In this document: positions 27,401 to 34,953 of the stretch, piece after piece
Numbering within the stretch: position 1 is the stretch's first letter
Layout: every line of letters begins with the position of its first letter
Assembly: GCA_022843845.1 (NCBI GenBank)
Contig: JALHMW010000001.1
Location: 186,001-250,000 of the forward strand
Source: Archangium sp.
GTDB lineage: Bacteria; Myxococcota; Myxococcia; Myxococcales; Myxococcaceae
DNA length: 64,000 nucleotides
Direction: 5' to 3'
The notes under the pieces: generated by a model
Database searches by the model: none
Told to the model about the DNA's origin: nothing
Seen by the model: only the letters and a program-made list of their open reading frames with translations
Position numbers and translations under genes: made by a program

Positions 27401-28074
27401 AAGGTGCCGTTGAGCTGACAGGTCTCGACGCCGAAGCACTTCCCGAGCGAGGCAGTGGTGGAGCACGAGCGCTCCAGCCCGACGGCGTTGGGTGAGCAGC
27501 GGCAGCTGTTGGTGTCAGGCACGCACTGGCGCGCGACGCCGGCATCGAACGCGATGGCGCGGCACGAGTAGCCCGCACGGCACGCGACGAGGGAGCAGTC
27601 CTGGCCGCAGAACCGGCCTCCGTCGAGGTCGAGGCAGCGGTCTCCGCTCGCGTTGCAGTCGGTGTCTCTGACGCACTCGTTGCAGAGCGCCTTGAACGGC
27701 GGCACGCAGAGGAAGCCCGGGCCGGTCGTCGAGAGCTTGCAGTCCCACCCCTTGCCGCACGTGAAGCCACCGTCGACGCCGCACGCGGCGGAGCAGACGA
27801 GCCCGTTGCCGGGGCCTTTGGGGAGACAGGGACCGAAGCGGCAGTCGCCGTCGACCGCGCACGGCCAGCCGAGATCGCCCGGGAGGCCCGCGTCGGGGAT
27901 GACGCGACAGAAGCCACCGATGCAGTCCTTGTCGAGCGTGCAGTCGGACTTCTGTTTGCACTCGCAGCGCCCGTCGAGCAGGCAGTCAGGCTCGCGGACA
28001 GGCGTGAAGCACGCGGCGAGCGAGCCGAGGGCGACGAGAACGATGAGGCGAACGGCGGTGGTGCTGCTCGGCAT
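24451..28074 (-). CDS. Giant Cys-rich lipoprotein with MopE-type motifs, DUF1565 and glycine-rich region (paralogue 2)
   Basis: A 1207-residue protein. I placed the start at ATG 28074, where the signal ends in SLAAC (Cys22); AGGA lies about 10 bases upstream. It has the same order as its neighbour: Cys-rich knots to about residue 680, with metal-binding motifs (DGRDNDCNGLTDS, NGVDDDCNGIVDD, DGADNDCDAIVDE), a DUF1565-type segment near 735 (NPFRTIREAIAAVAG, GGYSSDF), and a glycine-rich end (GGNGGNGGAGGFGG). It is therefore a tandem paralogue of the 1144-residue protein, divergent enough not to be a recent duplication. The two genes share one base, so they are probably co-translated. Divergent from the universal stress protein gene. 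Confidence 0.85.
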   Translation of the reverse strand: MPSSTTAVRLIVLVALGSLAACFTPVREPDCLLDGRCECKQKSDCTLDKDCIGGFCRVIPDAGLPGDLGWPCAVDGDCRFGPCLPKGPGNGLVCSAACGVDGGFTCGKGWDCKLSTTGPGFLCVPPFKALCNECVRDTDCNASGDRCLDLDGGRFCGQDCSLVACRAGYSCRAIAFDAGVARQCVPDTNSCRCSPNAVGLERSCSTTASLGKCFGVETCQLNGTFATCDAPVASPEVCDGRDNDCNGLTDSADPGLDTSSVVGFPDCRKGVSCTGKVSCGALANDAGFAFLCSAPDPVEERCNGVDDDCNGIVDDGLRDALGRYSSPRACGGCNTDCYEVINGLDRDGGVGAASCVDRAGQFTCVPRRCAKGFYLFPSATDPARCEPVPETQCAPCTSNADCRVPGDVCSAVGNDQGRACQQSCSPSSQRPNCNGIVGSLDCCPMGSTCQSQGGALVCVPSTNSCECATARQGFARSCFVTSGPSTCVGRQICELTGTYSSCDTSMTTAELCDGADNDCDAIVDEGFINTRDSGTYDTDEQCGNCQTNCKARWSPTIQHAIGGCRVDGGVGCTIVQCTSEDILGAGAPCRTSTDCPMGTCDPVTSVCVRPCAMGCLGGTQCLGTNCAPTCATDGQCQAATGNPASRCISVDGGVRACAVNAQFSDVDREETNGCECARLPLGIDDPDLSTTYPPAGLRYVDRDCDGVDGVVANSIFVWAQSTNSLGTRANPFRTIREAIAAVAGARNTILVAQGTYVEQVVLQPGLRLHGGYSSDFARRDVITFPTLIEGPQPDFSSPTFRRGTLNAEWPASALTTIVSGFTVRGYDVTSRPASGQPAFNSYAAYVNVVGGLTLQNNHFVGGRGGDATPGVPGPAGANGGNGVDGLPARECNTPECTNEVQPGGAGGQNVACAAQTSGNPGGGADPRNDPQQYTTGAGGNGQGGSNGRYDNSFGMQFTLCKYDCVVPPNGLNGGPAQNGGAGTSAAAGPGCTAPLGGLVGNDWVASIGGPGQGGANGRGGGGGGSGGCVDNGNPSSCTVGRRVGDLGATGGGGGAGGCGGGGGLGAASGGGSFALFIVGGNNTIIGNLIDLGFGGNGGNGGAGGFGGLGGQGGRGGPQNSAAWCAGQGGLGGRGGNGGGGSGAGGGCGGSVYGIAGRVNASLGMQNTFAPTPMNAAGAGGIGGSSPSGAAFKGGDGQPGLVRQLGVF

Positions 28075-28264
28075 GTCGACGATGTCCTGCGCGATTGCCG
28101 GTCGGCCACGCCAGCGGGGAGGCACCATACAGCCCGGCCTGTGAGTGTCCAACCCACCCGGAGACCTTCACGGGAATCGTTCGAATCGTGAGTTTTCGCT
28201 CGTCACGCCAACGGCGCGGGGCATTCTCCAGCCGCCGAACTCGTTCTTCTGCGGAGGAGTGCTC

Positions 28265-29134
28265 ATGGCAGCGAAGGGCTTGTCGTCGATTCTGATTCCC
28301 ACGGACTTCTCCGCAGGCGCGGAGCTCGCGTTCGACCGGGCCCTCCATCTGCCGCTGGCGCCGAACGCGAAGATCACCCTCCTTCACGTGTTGCCCGCCG
28401 ACATCCCCGGGAAGCTCCGAAAGGCCGCGATCGACGACGCGGAGCACGGCCTCGAGCGGCACCTGGCGCACGCGCGCTCGCTCGCCGTGGAGCGTGGACT
28501 CTCGCCCCGCCAGTTCGTCGGTGACGTGATCGAAGGCAACGCCGCGCAGCAGGTGATGAAGCGCGCGAACACGATCGAGGCTGACGTCATCTGCATCGGC
28601 CGGCACGGGCGCCGCGGCGTCATCGATCTCTTCGTCGGCTCGACGGCGACGCGCGTGCTCCGGCAGACCGAACACCCCGTGCTCCTGGTGCAGCTGCCGG
28701 CGACGGGGCCGTACCAGCACCCGTTGTTCGCGGTGGACCCGGCGCACAAGGCGACGTCGGTGGTGAAGCAGGGCCTGCGGCTCGTCGACCCCTCGACCAG
28801 GCGCATCAACGTCTTCCACGCGACGCCGATTCCGTACGAAGACTTCATCTCGATCAGCGCCGATGATCGGGTCTCGCTCCGCAAGAAGTTCGAGCGGGAC
28901 GGCGAGAAGGCGTTGAAGGAGCTGCTGAAGAAGCTGCCCGGGTTCGGGTTTCACCCGGTGGTACGCAGCGGCGACGCGAGGACACTGGTGCTGGAGCAGG
29001 CGCAGAGCCTCGGCGCCGATCTCACGGTGCTCGGCACGCACGGGCGCTCGGCGCTCAACCGGTTCTTGATGGGCTCGGTGGCCGAGTGGGTGTTGTCGCA
29101 CGCGACGAATGACGTGTTGATCGTCAGGCCGTAG
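28265..29134 (+). CDS. Tandem-domain universal stress protein (UspA family)
   Basis: A 289-residue protein with two Usp domains. The first runs 1-145 (SILIPTDFSAGAELAFDRAL, ending in HPVLLVQLP) with an ATP-binding-like GRHGRRGVIDLFVGSTATRVL. The second runs to the end (VVRSGDARTLVLEQ, GTHGRSALNRFLMGSVAEWVL, VLIVRP), and its GTHGRS...G...S pattern fits ATP binding. ATG 28265 has GGAGGAG (28253-28259) 5 bases before it. It is a soluble stress protein. Alone on its strand, divergent from the giant lipoproteins. Confidence 0.9.
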   Translation: MAAKGLSSILIPTDFSAGAELAFDRALHLPLAPNAKITLLHVLPADIPGKLRKAAIDDAEHGLERHLAHARSLAVERGLSPRQFVGDVIEGNAAQQVMKRANTIEADVICIGRHGRRGVIDLFVGSTATRVLRQTEHPVLLVQLPATGPYQHPLFAVDPAHKATSVVKQGLRLVDPSTRRINVFHATPIPYEDFISISADDRVSLRKKFERDGEKALKELLKKLPGFGFHPVVRSGDARTLVLEQAQSLGADLTVLGTHGRSALNRFLMGSVAEWVLSHATNDVLIVRP

Positions 29135-29183
29135 GTGCGCGGCGAGCCATCCGAGCGGACTTGCCCTCGAAGAACGTTGGCTG

Positions 29184-29486
29184 TCACGACCTCTTCGAGC
29201 GAACAGGCTTTCCTGGGCGTCGCCGGTCGCTCGTCGTGGTGCGACTTGCAGCAAGCCTCCTGACTTCGCGCTGATGGAAGGGCCAGTGGTGCTCCATCTG
29301 CGAAACGAGGAGCGCGAGGGCTGGAGCTGATGACGGTGACGCCATGAAGACCGAGACGTCGCTCAGGATCTCCGCGACGTTGAAGCTGAGATCTTTCCGG
29401 TCAGCAGCGCTGAGGTCGAACGGCCCGGTCAGCGGCGCCAGCACCCGCATCCACTCGGCCGTCGTCATGGCCTTCTTCGTTCCCAT
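29184..29486 (-). CDS. Small protein, unknown
   Basis: A 100-residue protein. The ATG at 29486 is favoured over a TTG one codon upstream because AAGGAG lies 7 bases before it. Mostly helical by composition, with a Met-rich start (MGTKKAMTTAEWMRVL) and a basic tail (RPGKPVRSKRS). No family is recognised and no signal peptide or TM is seen. It closes a leftward unit behind a small lipoprotein, a metzincin-type lipoprotein and a beta-barrel protein, 12 bases after the lipoprotein stop. Confidence 0.65.
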   Translation of the reverse strand: MGTKKAMTTAEWMRVLAPLTGPFDLSAADRKDLSFNVAEILSDVSVFMASPSSAPALALLVSQMEHHWPFHQREVRRLAASRTTTSDRRRPGKPVRSKRS

Positions 29487-29498
29487 CAACGCGCTCCT

Positions 29499-29759
29499 TC
29501 AGCGGTGCGGCTCGGACACCGGGGTCGTGCAGAAGTGATCGAATCGTTCGCCCGAGGCCGAGGCCCAGTGGCGCACGGAGCACCGCTCGGAGGAACACAC
29601 GCAGACGAGGCCCGGCGGACACTCGACATCGGCGTCACACCGTGGTGCGGCTGTCGGATGCACCACCTGGCGTGGCGCCGCAGGCACAGGCTGAACCTGC
29701 TGGCTCCGACACGCCTGCATGAGCAGCAGCATGCCGAGCCATCTGCGACGACGCCTCAG
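29499..29759 (-). CDS. Small Cys-rich lipoprotein, possible CTG start
   Basis: An 86-residue reading if it starts at CTG 29759, which overlaps the metzincin stop as CTGA. This gives a good lipoprotein signal (Arg-rich start, WLGMLLLM, then QAC). The first ATG (29732) leaves only 7 residues before the Cys, too short for a signal. After the lipid Cys come a Pro/Val-rich linker and a Cys-rich segment (CDADVECPPGLVCVCSSERC) with six Cys, likely three disulfides. Function unknown. Coupled to the metzincin gene upstream. A CTG start is rare and unproven, so both starts should be considered. Confidence 0.5.
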   Translation of the reverse strand: MRRRRRWLGMLLLMQACRSQQVQPVPAAPRQVVHPTAAPRCDADVECPPGLVCVCSSERCSVRHWASASGERFDHFCTTPVSEPHR

Positions 29760-32700
29760 AACACCCCGCCGCCGTACACATCGGTCACCGTCTTCTGTGA
29801 CTCGAGCAGCTCGATGTACTGCTTGAGCGCCGTCTCGGTGGCCGGGTTCATCGGGTCGAGCCGGGTCTTCAGCTCATTCGCACGAGAGATCATTCGCGCC
29901 GCGAGCCCCGTCTCGAGAATGCCGACGCGATAGCTCACCGCGGTGAACGTCTTCCCGCTGAACGGGTCATCGAACGTCACCGTCGGCAGCGTCGAGGTGA
30001 TCGCCTGCCCATTCCCCGCCAGCCACAGCCGCGACGAGTTGCTGAACGCCTGATCGTACGTCGCGGGGATCAGCGCGTTGCCGAGCACCGTCATCCACAG
30101 CTGCAGCGTGAAGCCGAGCTTCGGATCGACCGGGTTCTGCCCCATCGGAGGAATGGTGATCGTCCCCGAGATCGGCCGCGTGACGAACTTCGTGCCGTCG
30201 TAGATGGGCCCGATGCGATCGAACCGATCGGTCATCACGCCGCCGAAGAGGTCGAGCATCTGCCTCGGGAAGAGGCGCCAGTAGTTGATCGCGTACTGGC
30301 GGGAATCGGCCGCCACGTCTTTCCCGAGGAAGAACGTCTCGGGATCAGTCAGCAGCGAGATCGCCGAGACCTTGTCGTTGAAGCTGCCGACGTGGCGCAC
30401 GCGCTCGTACCAGAAGTACCCCGAGTCATATTCCCAGCTGGTCTCGAAGTAGCGGCCCTGGCCGAGGCCGAGCGTGAACTTCGGCCGGTCCCAGAACTCG
30501 TCCATCGTGTACAGGTCGCGGCCGTCGGCCTGCGGCTCGACATCGTAGGGCCCCGGCTCGGGCATCATCAGCACGTCGCCGAAGAAGTCGAAGCTCTTCG
30601 TCACCGCGACCGTGTACGGGCCCCACTTGTCGGGAGAGCGCCAGAAGTTGTTCGGGTCGTTCGGCGCGTCGGGAATGAGCTCGGCGTACGAGGCCCGGTT
30701 CAGCACGTAGAACTGCATCATCGTGTGCAGCGAGCCGAAGTAGCGCCAGTACGCGCGGTCGACGGCCTCCCACGGGTCGAACGAGAGCCGGTCACGTCGG
30801 AACGAGTCGAAGAGATAGTACGAGCGGTAGTCGTTCATCTTCGCCTCGGCGACCTCGAAGACATCGGCGCCGCGATCGAAGGCCTCACAGCCCGTCGACG
30901 CCGACTCGAACTCGTCGGAGCAGAACTTGTACGGCACCAGCAGGCGATCGCGCGCGTCGACCTCGACCAGGTCGGGGTACTGGCAGCGGGTCGCGAGCTC
31001 CTTGCGCTGGACCTGCGAGAACAAGACGTCGGAGCGCTTCTCGAGATCCACCACCTCAGGCAGCTTCGTGTAATGCAGCGAGGTGTAGTCCTGCCCGTCG
31101 CACGTGATGAGGAAGGGCAAGGCATCGCCGTACGCGTTCACGGCCTGCACGGCGCCCAGGAGGTACATGTCGCGCACGGTGTCGAACACCTCGACGAGGT
31201 TGCCGTAGCCGAACTTGAGCGCCGCGCGATCGTACCGGCCCAGGCCCTGGATGTCGGAGTTGAAGTTCGCGCCGTAGTCCATGATCGACGACTGCATGAA
31301 CTCGCTGATGCCGCCCTTGAGCCCGCTGGGCAGCGTCACGCCAGCGAGCTCGGCGTCGGACTCGGGGTCGAGGTAGCGCGGGCGCGGCGTCTTCGTGCCG
31401 TTCGCCGTGCGCAGATCCCAGAACGTCTTCGGGTAGTTCATCGGATCGTACGAGCCCGCGAAGTTGTGGCGCAGGCCGACCGCGTGCCCCACCTCGTGGA
31501 GCGCCGTCGAGAGGAACACCACCTCACGAATGCGCTTCCACACCACCTGCGGGTCGGCGCCCTTCTGGCCGAGCGCGAAGCCGAGGATCGCGTCGTTCAT
31601 CGAGGCCGACGCGAGATCGACGCCGTGCGCTCCGAGGCGGCGGCGCTGCTGCGCCTGGAACTGGTAGTACGCCGGCGTGAAGCGGGTCAGCGGGCTGACC
31701 TTCTCCTGCAGCGCGCCCGTCACCTGCGAGCGTGGATCGATGGCGTGCGCCATGAGCACCTCGGGCGTCATCAGCTTGCGCTCGAGGTCCGTGCCACGGA
31801 GCTTCGTCAACCGCTGCGCCGTCAACCCGGCCTGGCCTCCGAGGAGCTGCGAGCCCGCGAGCGTCTTGTTCCGCGCAGCGAACGCCTCTTTGAGGTGCTT
31901 CGCGTTGCCCTTCGTGATGCGCGGCGTCCTCGGCAGGCCCTTCGTCCACGACAGGTCCATGGCGTCAGCCATCGCGTGCACGTCGGCCTGGTTGAAGGTG
32001 CGGCTCTTCGTGCCGAACTGCTGCGTGGCGAGCCATTCCTTCACGTTGACGCCATCGATGAACTGCGTGGGCTGCAGCTCGCCGTTCACCAGGCGCACGA
32101 GGTCTCGGCCCATCGCCGCGTACGTGTCGATCTGCGCGCCGTACACGTTGGCCACGCTCGCGACCGTCTCGCCGGTCTCGGCGTCATTCGAGCTGGGGCC
32201 GTAGCCGAGCAGGCCTGCCGACACCGGCTCGTCGACCCAGTTGAGCAGGTTGAAGCGAATGTCTCCCAGCCGCACCGTGGTGCCGGGCTGGCCACACACC
32301 GCCGGGTCGCCTTCGCGCACCGGGTTGTTCACGCACACCACGAACGCCTGGCCGATCGCCGGCCGCCCCTGGAGCGTCTCCACCACCCCGCGGAACGTCT
32401 CGTCGTACTGCCGCTCGAGTTCCTTCGCCGCCGCCTTCAGCTCCTCCGGGAAGCCCTGGTTCAGAAAGTAGACGATGGGGCGAGGGCCGAGATCGATGCT
32501 CGACGGATCAGCCGGGTAGGCGCGATTGCGGACCGCGTACGGGAGCGAACAGACCCCCGTCACCTTGCCGTCGGTCTCGACCTTCGCCGTCGGCACCTCG
32601 GTCACGCAGCGCACGCCAGGCGAGGTGTCGCCGCAGTGCACGTCGAGCTGGCACGCCTTCGATGACAACGAGTGCCACCACTGGTTGTGGCGGTTGATGA

Positions 32701-33583
32701 AGCGCTCTCGGCCCGTCTCGGTGAGGCCGTACTGCCGGTTGTACGAGCGGCGCTCGGTCGAGAAGTAGCCGAAGCGCTCCATCTCTTTGTCGTCGTAGAC
32801 GCGCGGCTCGTAGTCGCGCTCGTTCACGCGCCGGAACGCGTTGCGCACCCTGATCTCCTGGCTCGCGCAGTCGCTCGTCGAATACTCGAGCCAGCACAGC
32901 GGCCAGCTGGTGCCGTCTTCGAACGACACCGTCTCGGGGCTCGCGACCAGCTTCTGCGTCACCTCGAGGTAGCTCGCCTGGTCCTCCCCCGTGCGCTCGA
33001 TGCGGAAGGCGTCGGGGTCGTTCGGATCGCTGACGTAGTACGGCACCGCGTCCTGCTTGATGGGCTGAATCGACGGCGACGACCAGTCGGCGAGGAAGTT
33101 GAAGTTGGTGACGAGGTTGGTCGACCAATCGACGCGAATGAAGGTGCGCTCGAACCACTTGCGCTCCTGGCTCTCGATCAGCTTGTCGAACTCCTCGCCA
33201 GTCGAGGCGTTGTATTCGCGGATGATGTCGAAGTGGCTGGTGATCTTGAACGCCGCCACCGGCGCGCCCTGGTAGCGGCGATCGACGCCCGACGCGAACG
33301 CCGGGTTGCCCTTCTCCGAGCCGCGGACGAACTCATACGCCCGACGCGCGATGAGCGAGTTCTCCTGGATGTCCCAGACGATCTTCTCCATCTCGTTCTC
33401 GCCCTGCTCACCCGGGAAGGTGAAGCCGGTCGCGAACGGCACGCCAATCACCGTCTGCCGGAAGTACCAGGTGCCCTCGAGGTCTCGCTTGGCGAGGGCG
33501 TCCTGCTGAATGGTGCTGCGAGGCTGCACCGGCGTGCCACACGAGGCGACGAGGGCACACAGGACGAGGAGCGCACGCTTCAT
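29756..33583 (-). CDS. Metzincin-type zinc metalloprotease lipoprotein
   Basis: A 1275-residue protein with a lipoprotein signal ending LVASC (Cys15). HEVGHAVGLRH at 696-706 supplies H696, E697, H700, G703 and H706, the full metzincin zinc site, and a Met-turn-like SIMDYGANF lies about 75 residues later. It looks like the large DUF5117/DUF4953-type proteases. The first 600 residues are beta-rich with unknown function. It is presumably anchored in the outer membrane or periplasm. Its start overlaps the beta-barrel gene's stop (ATGA), suggesting the protease and the barrel work together. The small Cys-rich lipoprotein follows. Confidence 0.85.
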   Translation of the reverse strand: MKRALLVLCALVASCGTPVQPRSTIQQDALAKRDLEGTWYFRQTVIGVPFATGFTFPGEQGENEMEKIVWDIQENSLIARRAYEFVRGSEKGNPAFASGVDRRYQGAPVAAFKITSHFDIIREYNASTGEEFDKLIESQERKWFERTFIRVDWSTNLVTNFNFLADWSSPSIQPIKQDAVPYYVSDPNDPDAFRIERTGEDQASYLEVTQKLVASPETVSFEDGTSWPLCWLEYSTSDCASQEIRVRNAFRRVNERDYEPRVYDDKEMERFGYFSTERRSYNRQYGLTETGRERFINRHNQWWHSLSSKACQLDVHCGDTSPGVRCVTEVPTAKVETDGKVTGVCSLPYAVRNRAYPADPSSIDLGPRPIVYFLNQGFPEELKAAAKELERQYDETFRGVVETLQGRPAIGQAFVVCVNNPVREGDPAVCGQPGTTVRLGDIRFNLLNWVDEPVSAGLLGYGPSSNDAETGETVASVANVYGAQIDTYAAMGRDLVRLVNGELQPTQFIDGVNVKEWLATQQFGTKSRTFNQADVHAMADAMDLSWTKGLPRTPRITKGNAKHLKEAFAARNKTLAGSQLLGGQAGLTAQRLTKLRGTDLERKLMTPEVLMAHAIDPRSQVTGALQEKVSPLTRFTPAYYQFQAQQRRRLGAHGVDLASASMNDAILGFALGQKGADPQVVWKRIREVVFLSTALHEVGHAVGLRHNFAGSYDPMNYPKTFWDLRTANGTKTPRPRYLDPESDAELAGVTLPSGLKGGISEFMQSSIMDYGANFNSDIQGLGRYDRAALKFGYGNLVEVFDTVRDMYLLGAVQAVNAYGDALPFLITCDGQDYTSLHYTKLPEVVDLEKRSDVLFSQVQRKELATRCQYPDLVEVDARDRLLVPYKFCSDEFESASTGCEAFDRGADVFEVAEAKMNDYRSYYLFDSFRRDRLSFDPWEAVDRAYWRYFGSLHTMMQFYVLNRASYAELIPDAPNDPNNFWRSPDKWGPYTVAVTKSFDFFGDVLMMPEPGPYDVEPQADGRDLYTMDEFWDRPKFTLGLGQGRYFETSWEYDSGYFWYERVRHVGSFNDKVSAISLLTDPETFFLGKDVAADSRQYAINYWRLFPRQMLDLFGGVMTDRFDRIGPIYDGTKFVTRPISGTITIPPMGQNPVDPKLGFTLQLWMTVLGNALIPATYDQAFSNSSRLWLAGNGQAITSTLPTVTFDDPFSGKTFTAVSYRVGILETGLAARMISRANELKTRLDPMNPATETALKQYIELLESQKTVTDVYGGGVF

Positions 33584-34875
33584 TTCTTCTCCGGGGAAAA
33601 GCTGTCGATGAGCTGTTCAGCGCTGGTCGAGAACGACAGGTAGATCGTGGTCGCGTTGCTGCGGTTCACCTGAATGAACGGCTGCGAAAGCCTGCCGTCG
33701 AGCTGGTTCACCGAGCGGTAGGTCGACAGGCCGAGCGAGAGACCCACCGGCCCCTTCGACCAATCGACCGACGCGAGGAACCAGTGATCGTTGCGCCACT
33801 GCGAGCCTCCGAACTTCGGCTGATCGGAGCAGTCCGCCTGCGGCACCCCTGCCACCGAGCACTCCGCGAGGGCGTACGGGAGGATGTTGAAGAGGAAGTA
33901 CGACGACGACACCGAGAAGCCGAGCGGCAGCTCCACCGAGGCCGAGAGGCCGTTGATGAGCCCGACGCTGGGGTTCGCCACACCGGTCGACGGCGGCCGC
34001 CAGGTCTCTTCGGTGCGCCCGTTCACGATCACCGTCGTCGTCGAGCCACGGCGCTCCGACACCGCGCGCTCGTAGAAGTACTTCACCGGGCGGAACACGT
34101 ACGTGAGGTGCAAGGGCCCCAGCGTCTTGTCGAAGATGAAGCCGAGCGAGAGCGAGGTGACGAAGCCGGTGTTGCGGCTGCCCAATGACGTCGGCAGCGC
34201 GATGCGGAAGCTGTTCGCGAGCGCGATGCCCACGCCGGGAATCGTGAGCGTGTTGCCCTGAATGAGGCTCAGCCAGGTGTCGCCGAGGATGACGGGCGTG
34301 CGGGTCGCCCCGTCCACCAGGCCCACCTCGACCGGCGCGCTCTCGAGAAACCCGATGGGGCCGCGATTGGCCGGCGCGTTCAGGAGCCCGGGGTTCGAGA
34401 AGCTGGTGCCACGGAAGCGCGGGTCGCTCCCGGCGAACTCGAGCTCGATGGGCAGACGAACCGCCAGCAGCATCGACTCGAACCACGAGCCCTTGAAGAA
34501 CTTCGCGCCAAAACGCCACGAGGGCTCGAGCCACACGCTCAACGACGCAGTGTACGACTCCGGCGCGAAATACAGGCCCGACGAGAAGAAGGTCGTGAAG
34601 CCGAGATCGACGCCGCCGAAGCGCATGTCACCGCCGCCGCCGCGGGCCTCGACGAACCCTTGCGAGCCGCGGGGGCGCTCCTTCTCGTCCTTGCGCTTCT
34701 CAGTCGGAACGCCTGCGTCCATCGCCAGCGGCGCATCGGCGCGGGGCTTCGTGGAGGTCGTCGCCTCGGCAGGCGCGGGATCATCGGAAGGCGCTGAAGG
34801 AAGGCCCTGCGCGTTCGCCGTCAGCGACAGACCAAGCGACAGCGCGATGGACCAGCGAGCGTTCTGCAGAACCAA
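33580..34875 (-). CDS. Outer-membrane beta-barrel-type protein, partner of the metalloprotease
   Basis: A 431-residue protein. The first start codon is a TTG at 34875; a GGAGG lies only 2 bases upstream, so a CTG two codons later may be the real start. The signal ends near ANAQG. A Pro/Asp linker (residues 25-65) leads to alternating hydrophobic/aromatic strands (GGVDLGFTTFFSSGLYF, LTYVFRPVKYFYERA, LSLGLSTYRS, and STSAEQLIDSF near the end), which indicates a transmembrane beta-barrel. The stop overlaps the metalloprotease start, making this the first gene of the unit. No ligand or channel family is recognised. Confidence 0.75.
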   Translation of the reverse strand: MVLQNARWSIALSLGLSLTANAQGLPSAPSDDPAPAEATTSTKPRADAPLAMDAGVPTEKRKDEKERPRGSQGFVEARGGGGDMRFGGVDLGFTTFFSSGLYFAPESYTASLSVWLEPSWRFGAKFFKGSWFESMLLAVRLPIELEFAGSDPRFRGTSFSNPGLLNAPANRGPIGFLESAPVEVGLVDGATRTPVILGDTWLSLIQGNTLTIPGVGIALANSFRIALPTSLGSRNTGFVTSLSLGFIFDKTLGPLHLTYVFRPVKYFYERAVSERRGSTTTVIVNGRTEETWRPPSTGVANPSVGLINGLSASVELPLGFSVSSSYFLFNILPYALAECSVAGVPQADCSDQPKFGGSQWRNDHWFLASVDWSKGPVGLSLGLSTYRSVNQLDGRLSQPFIQVNRSNATTIYLSFSTSAEQLIDSFSPEKK

Positions 34876-34953
34876 AGCCTCCCGAGGCAGCGGGGCGGCC
34901 TACGGCACCGCACGTGTCCGCGTCAACCGGGCCGCCCAAAGAACATGGCTCAG

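Noticed and set aside
30392..32665. 757-codon plus-strand ORF over the metzincin gene
   Set aside because: Antisense shadow; the minus strand carries the zinc-site motif and lipoprotein signal.
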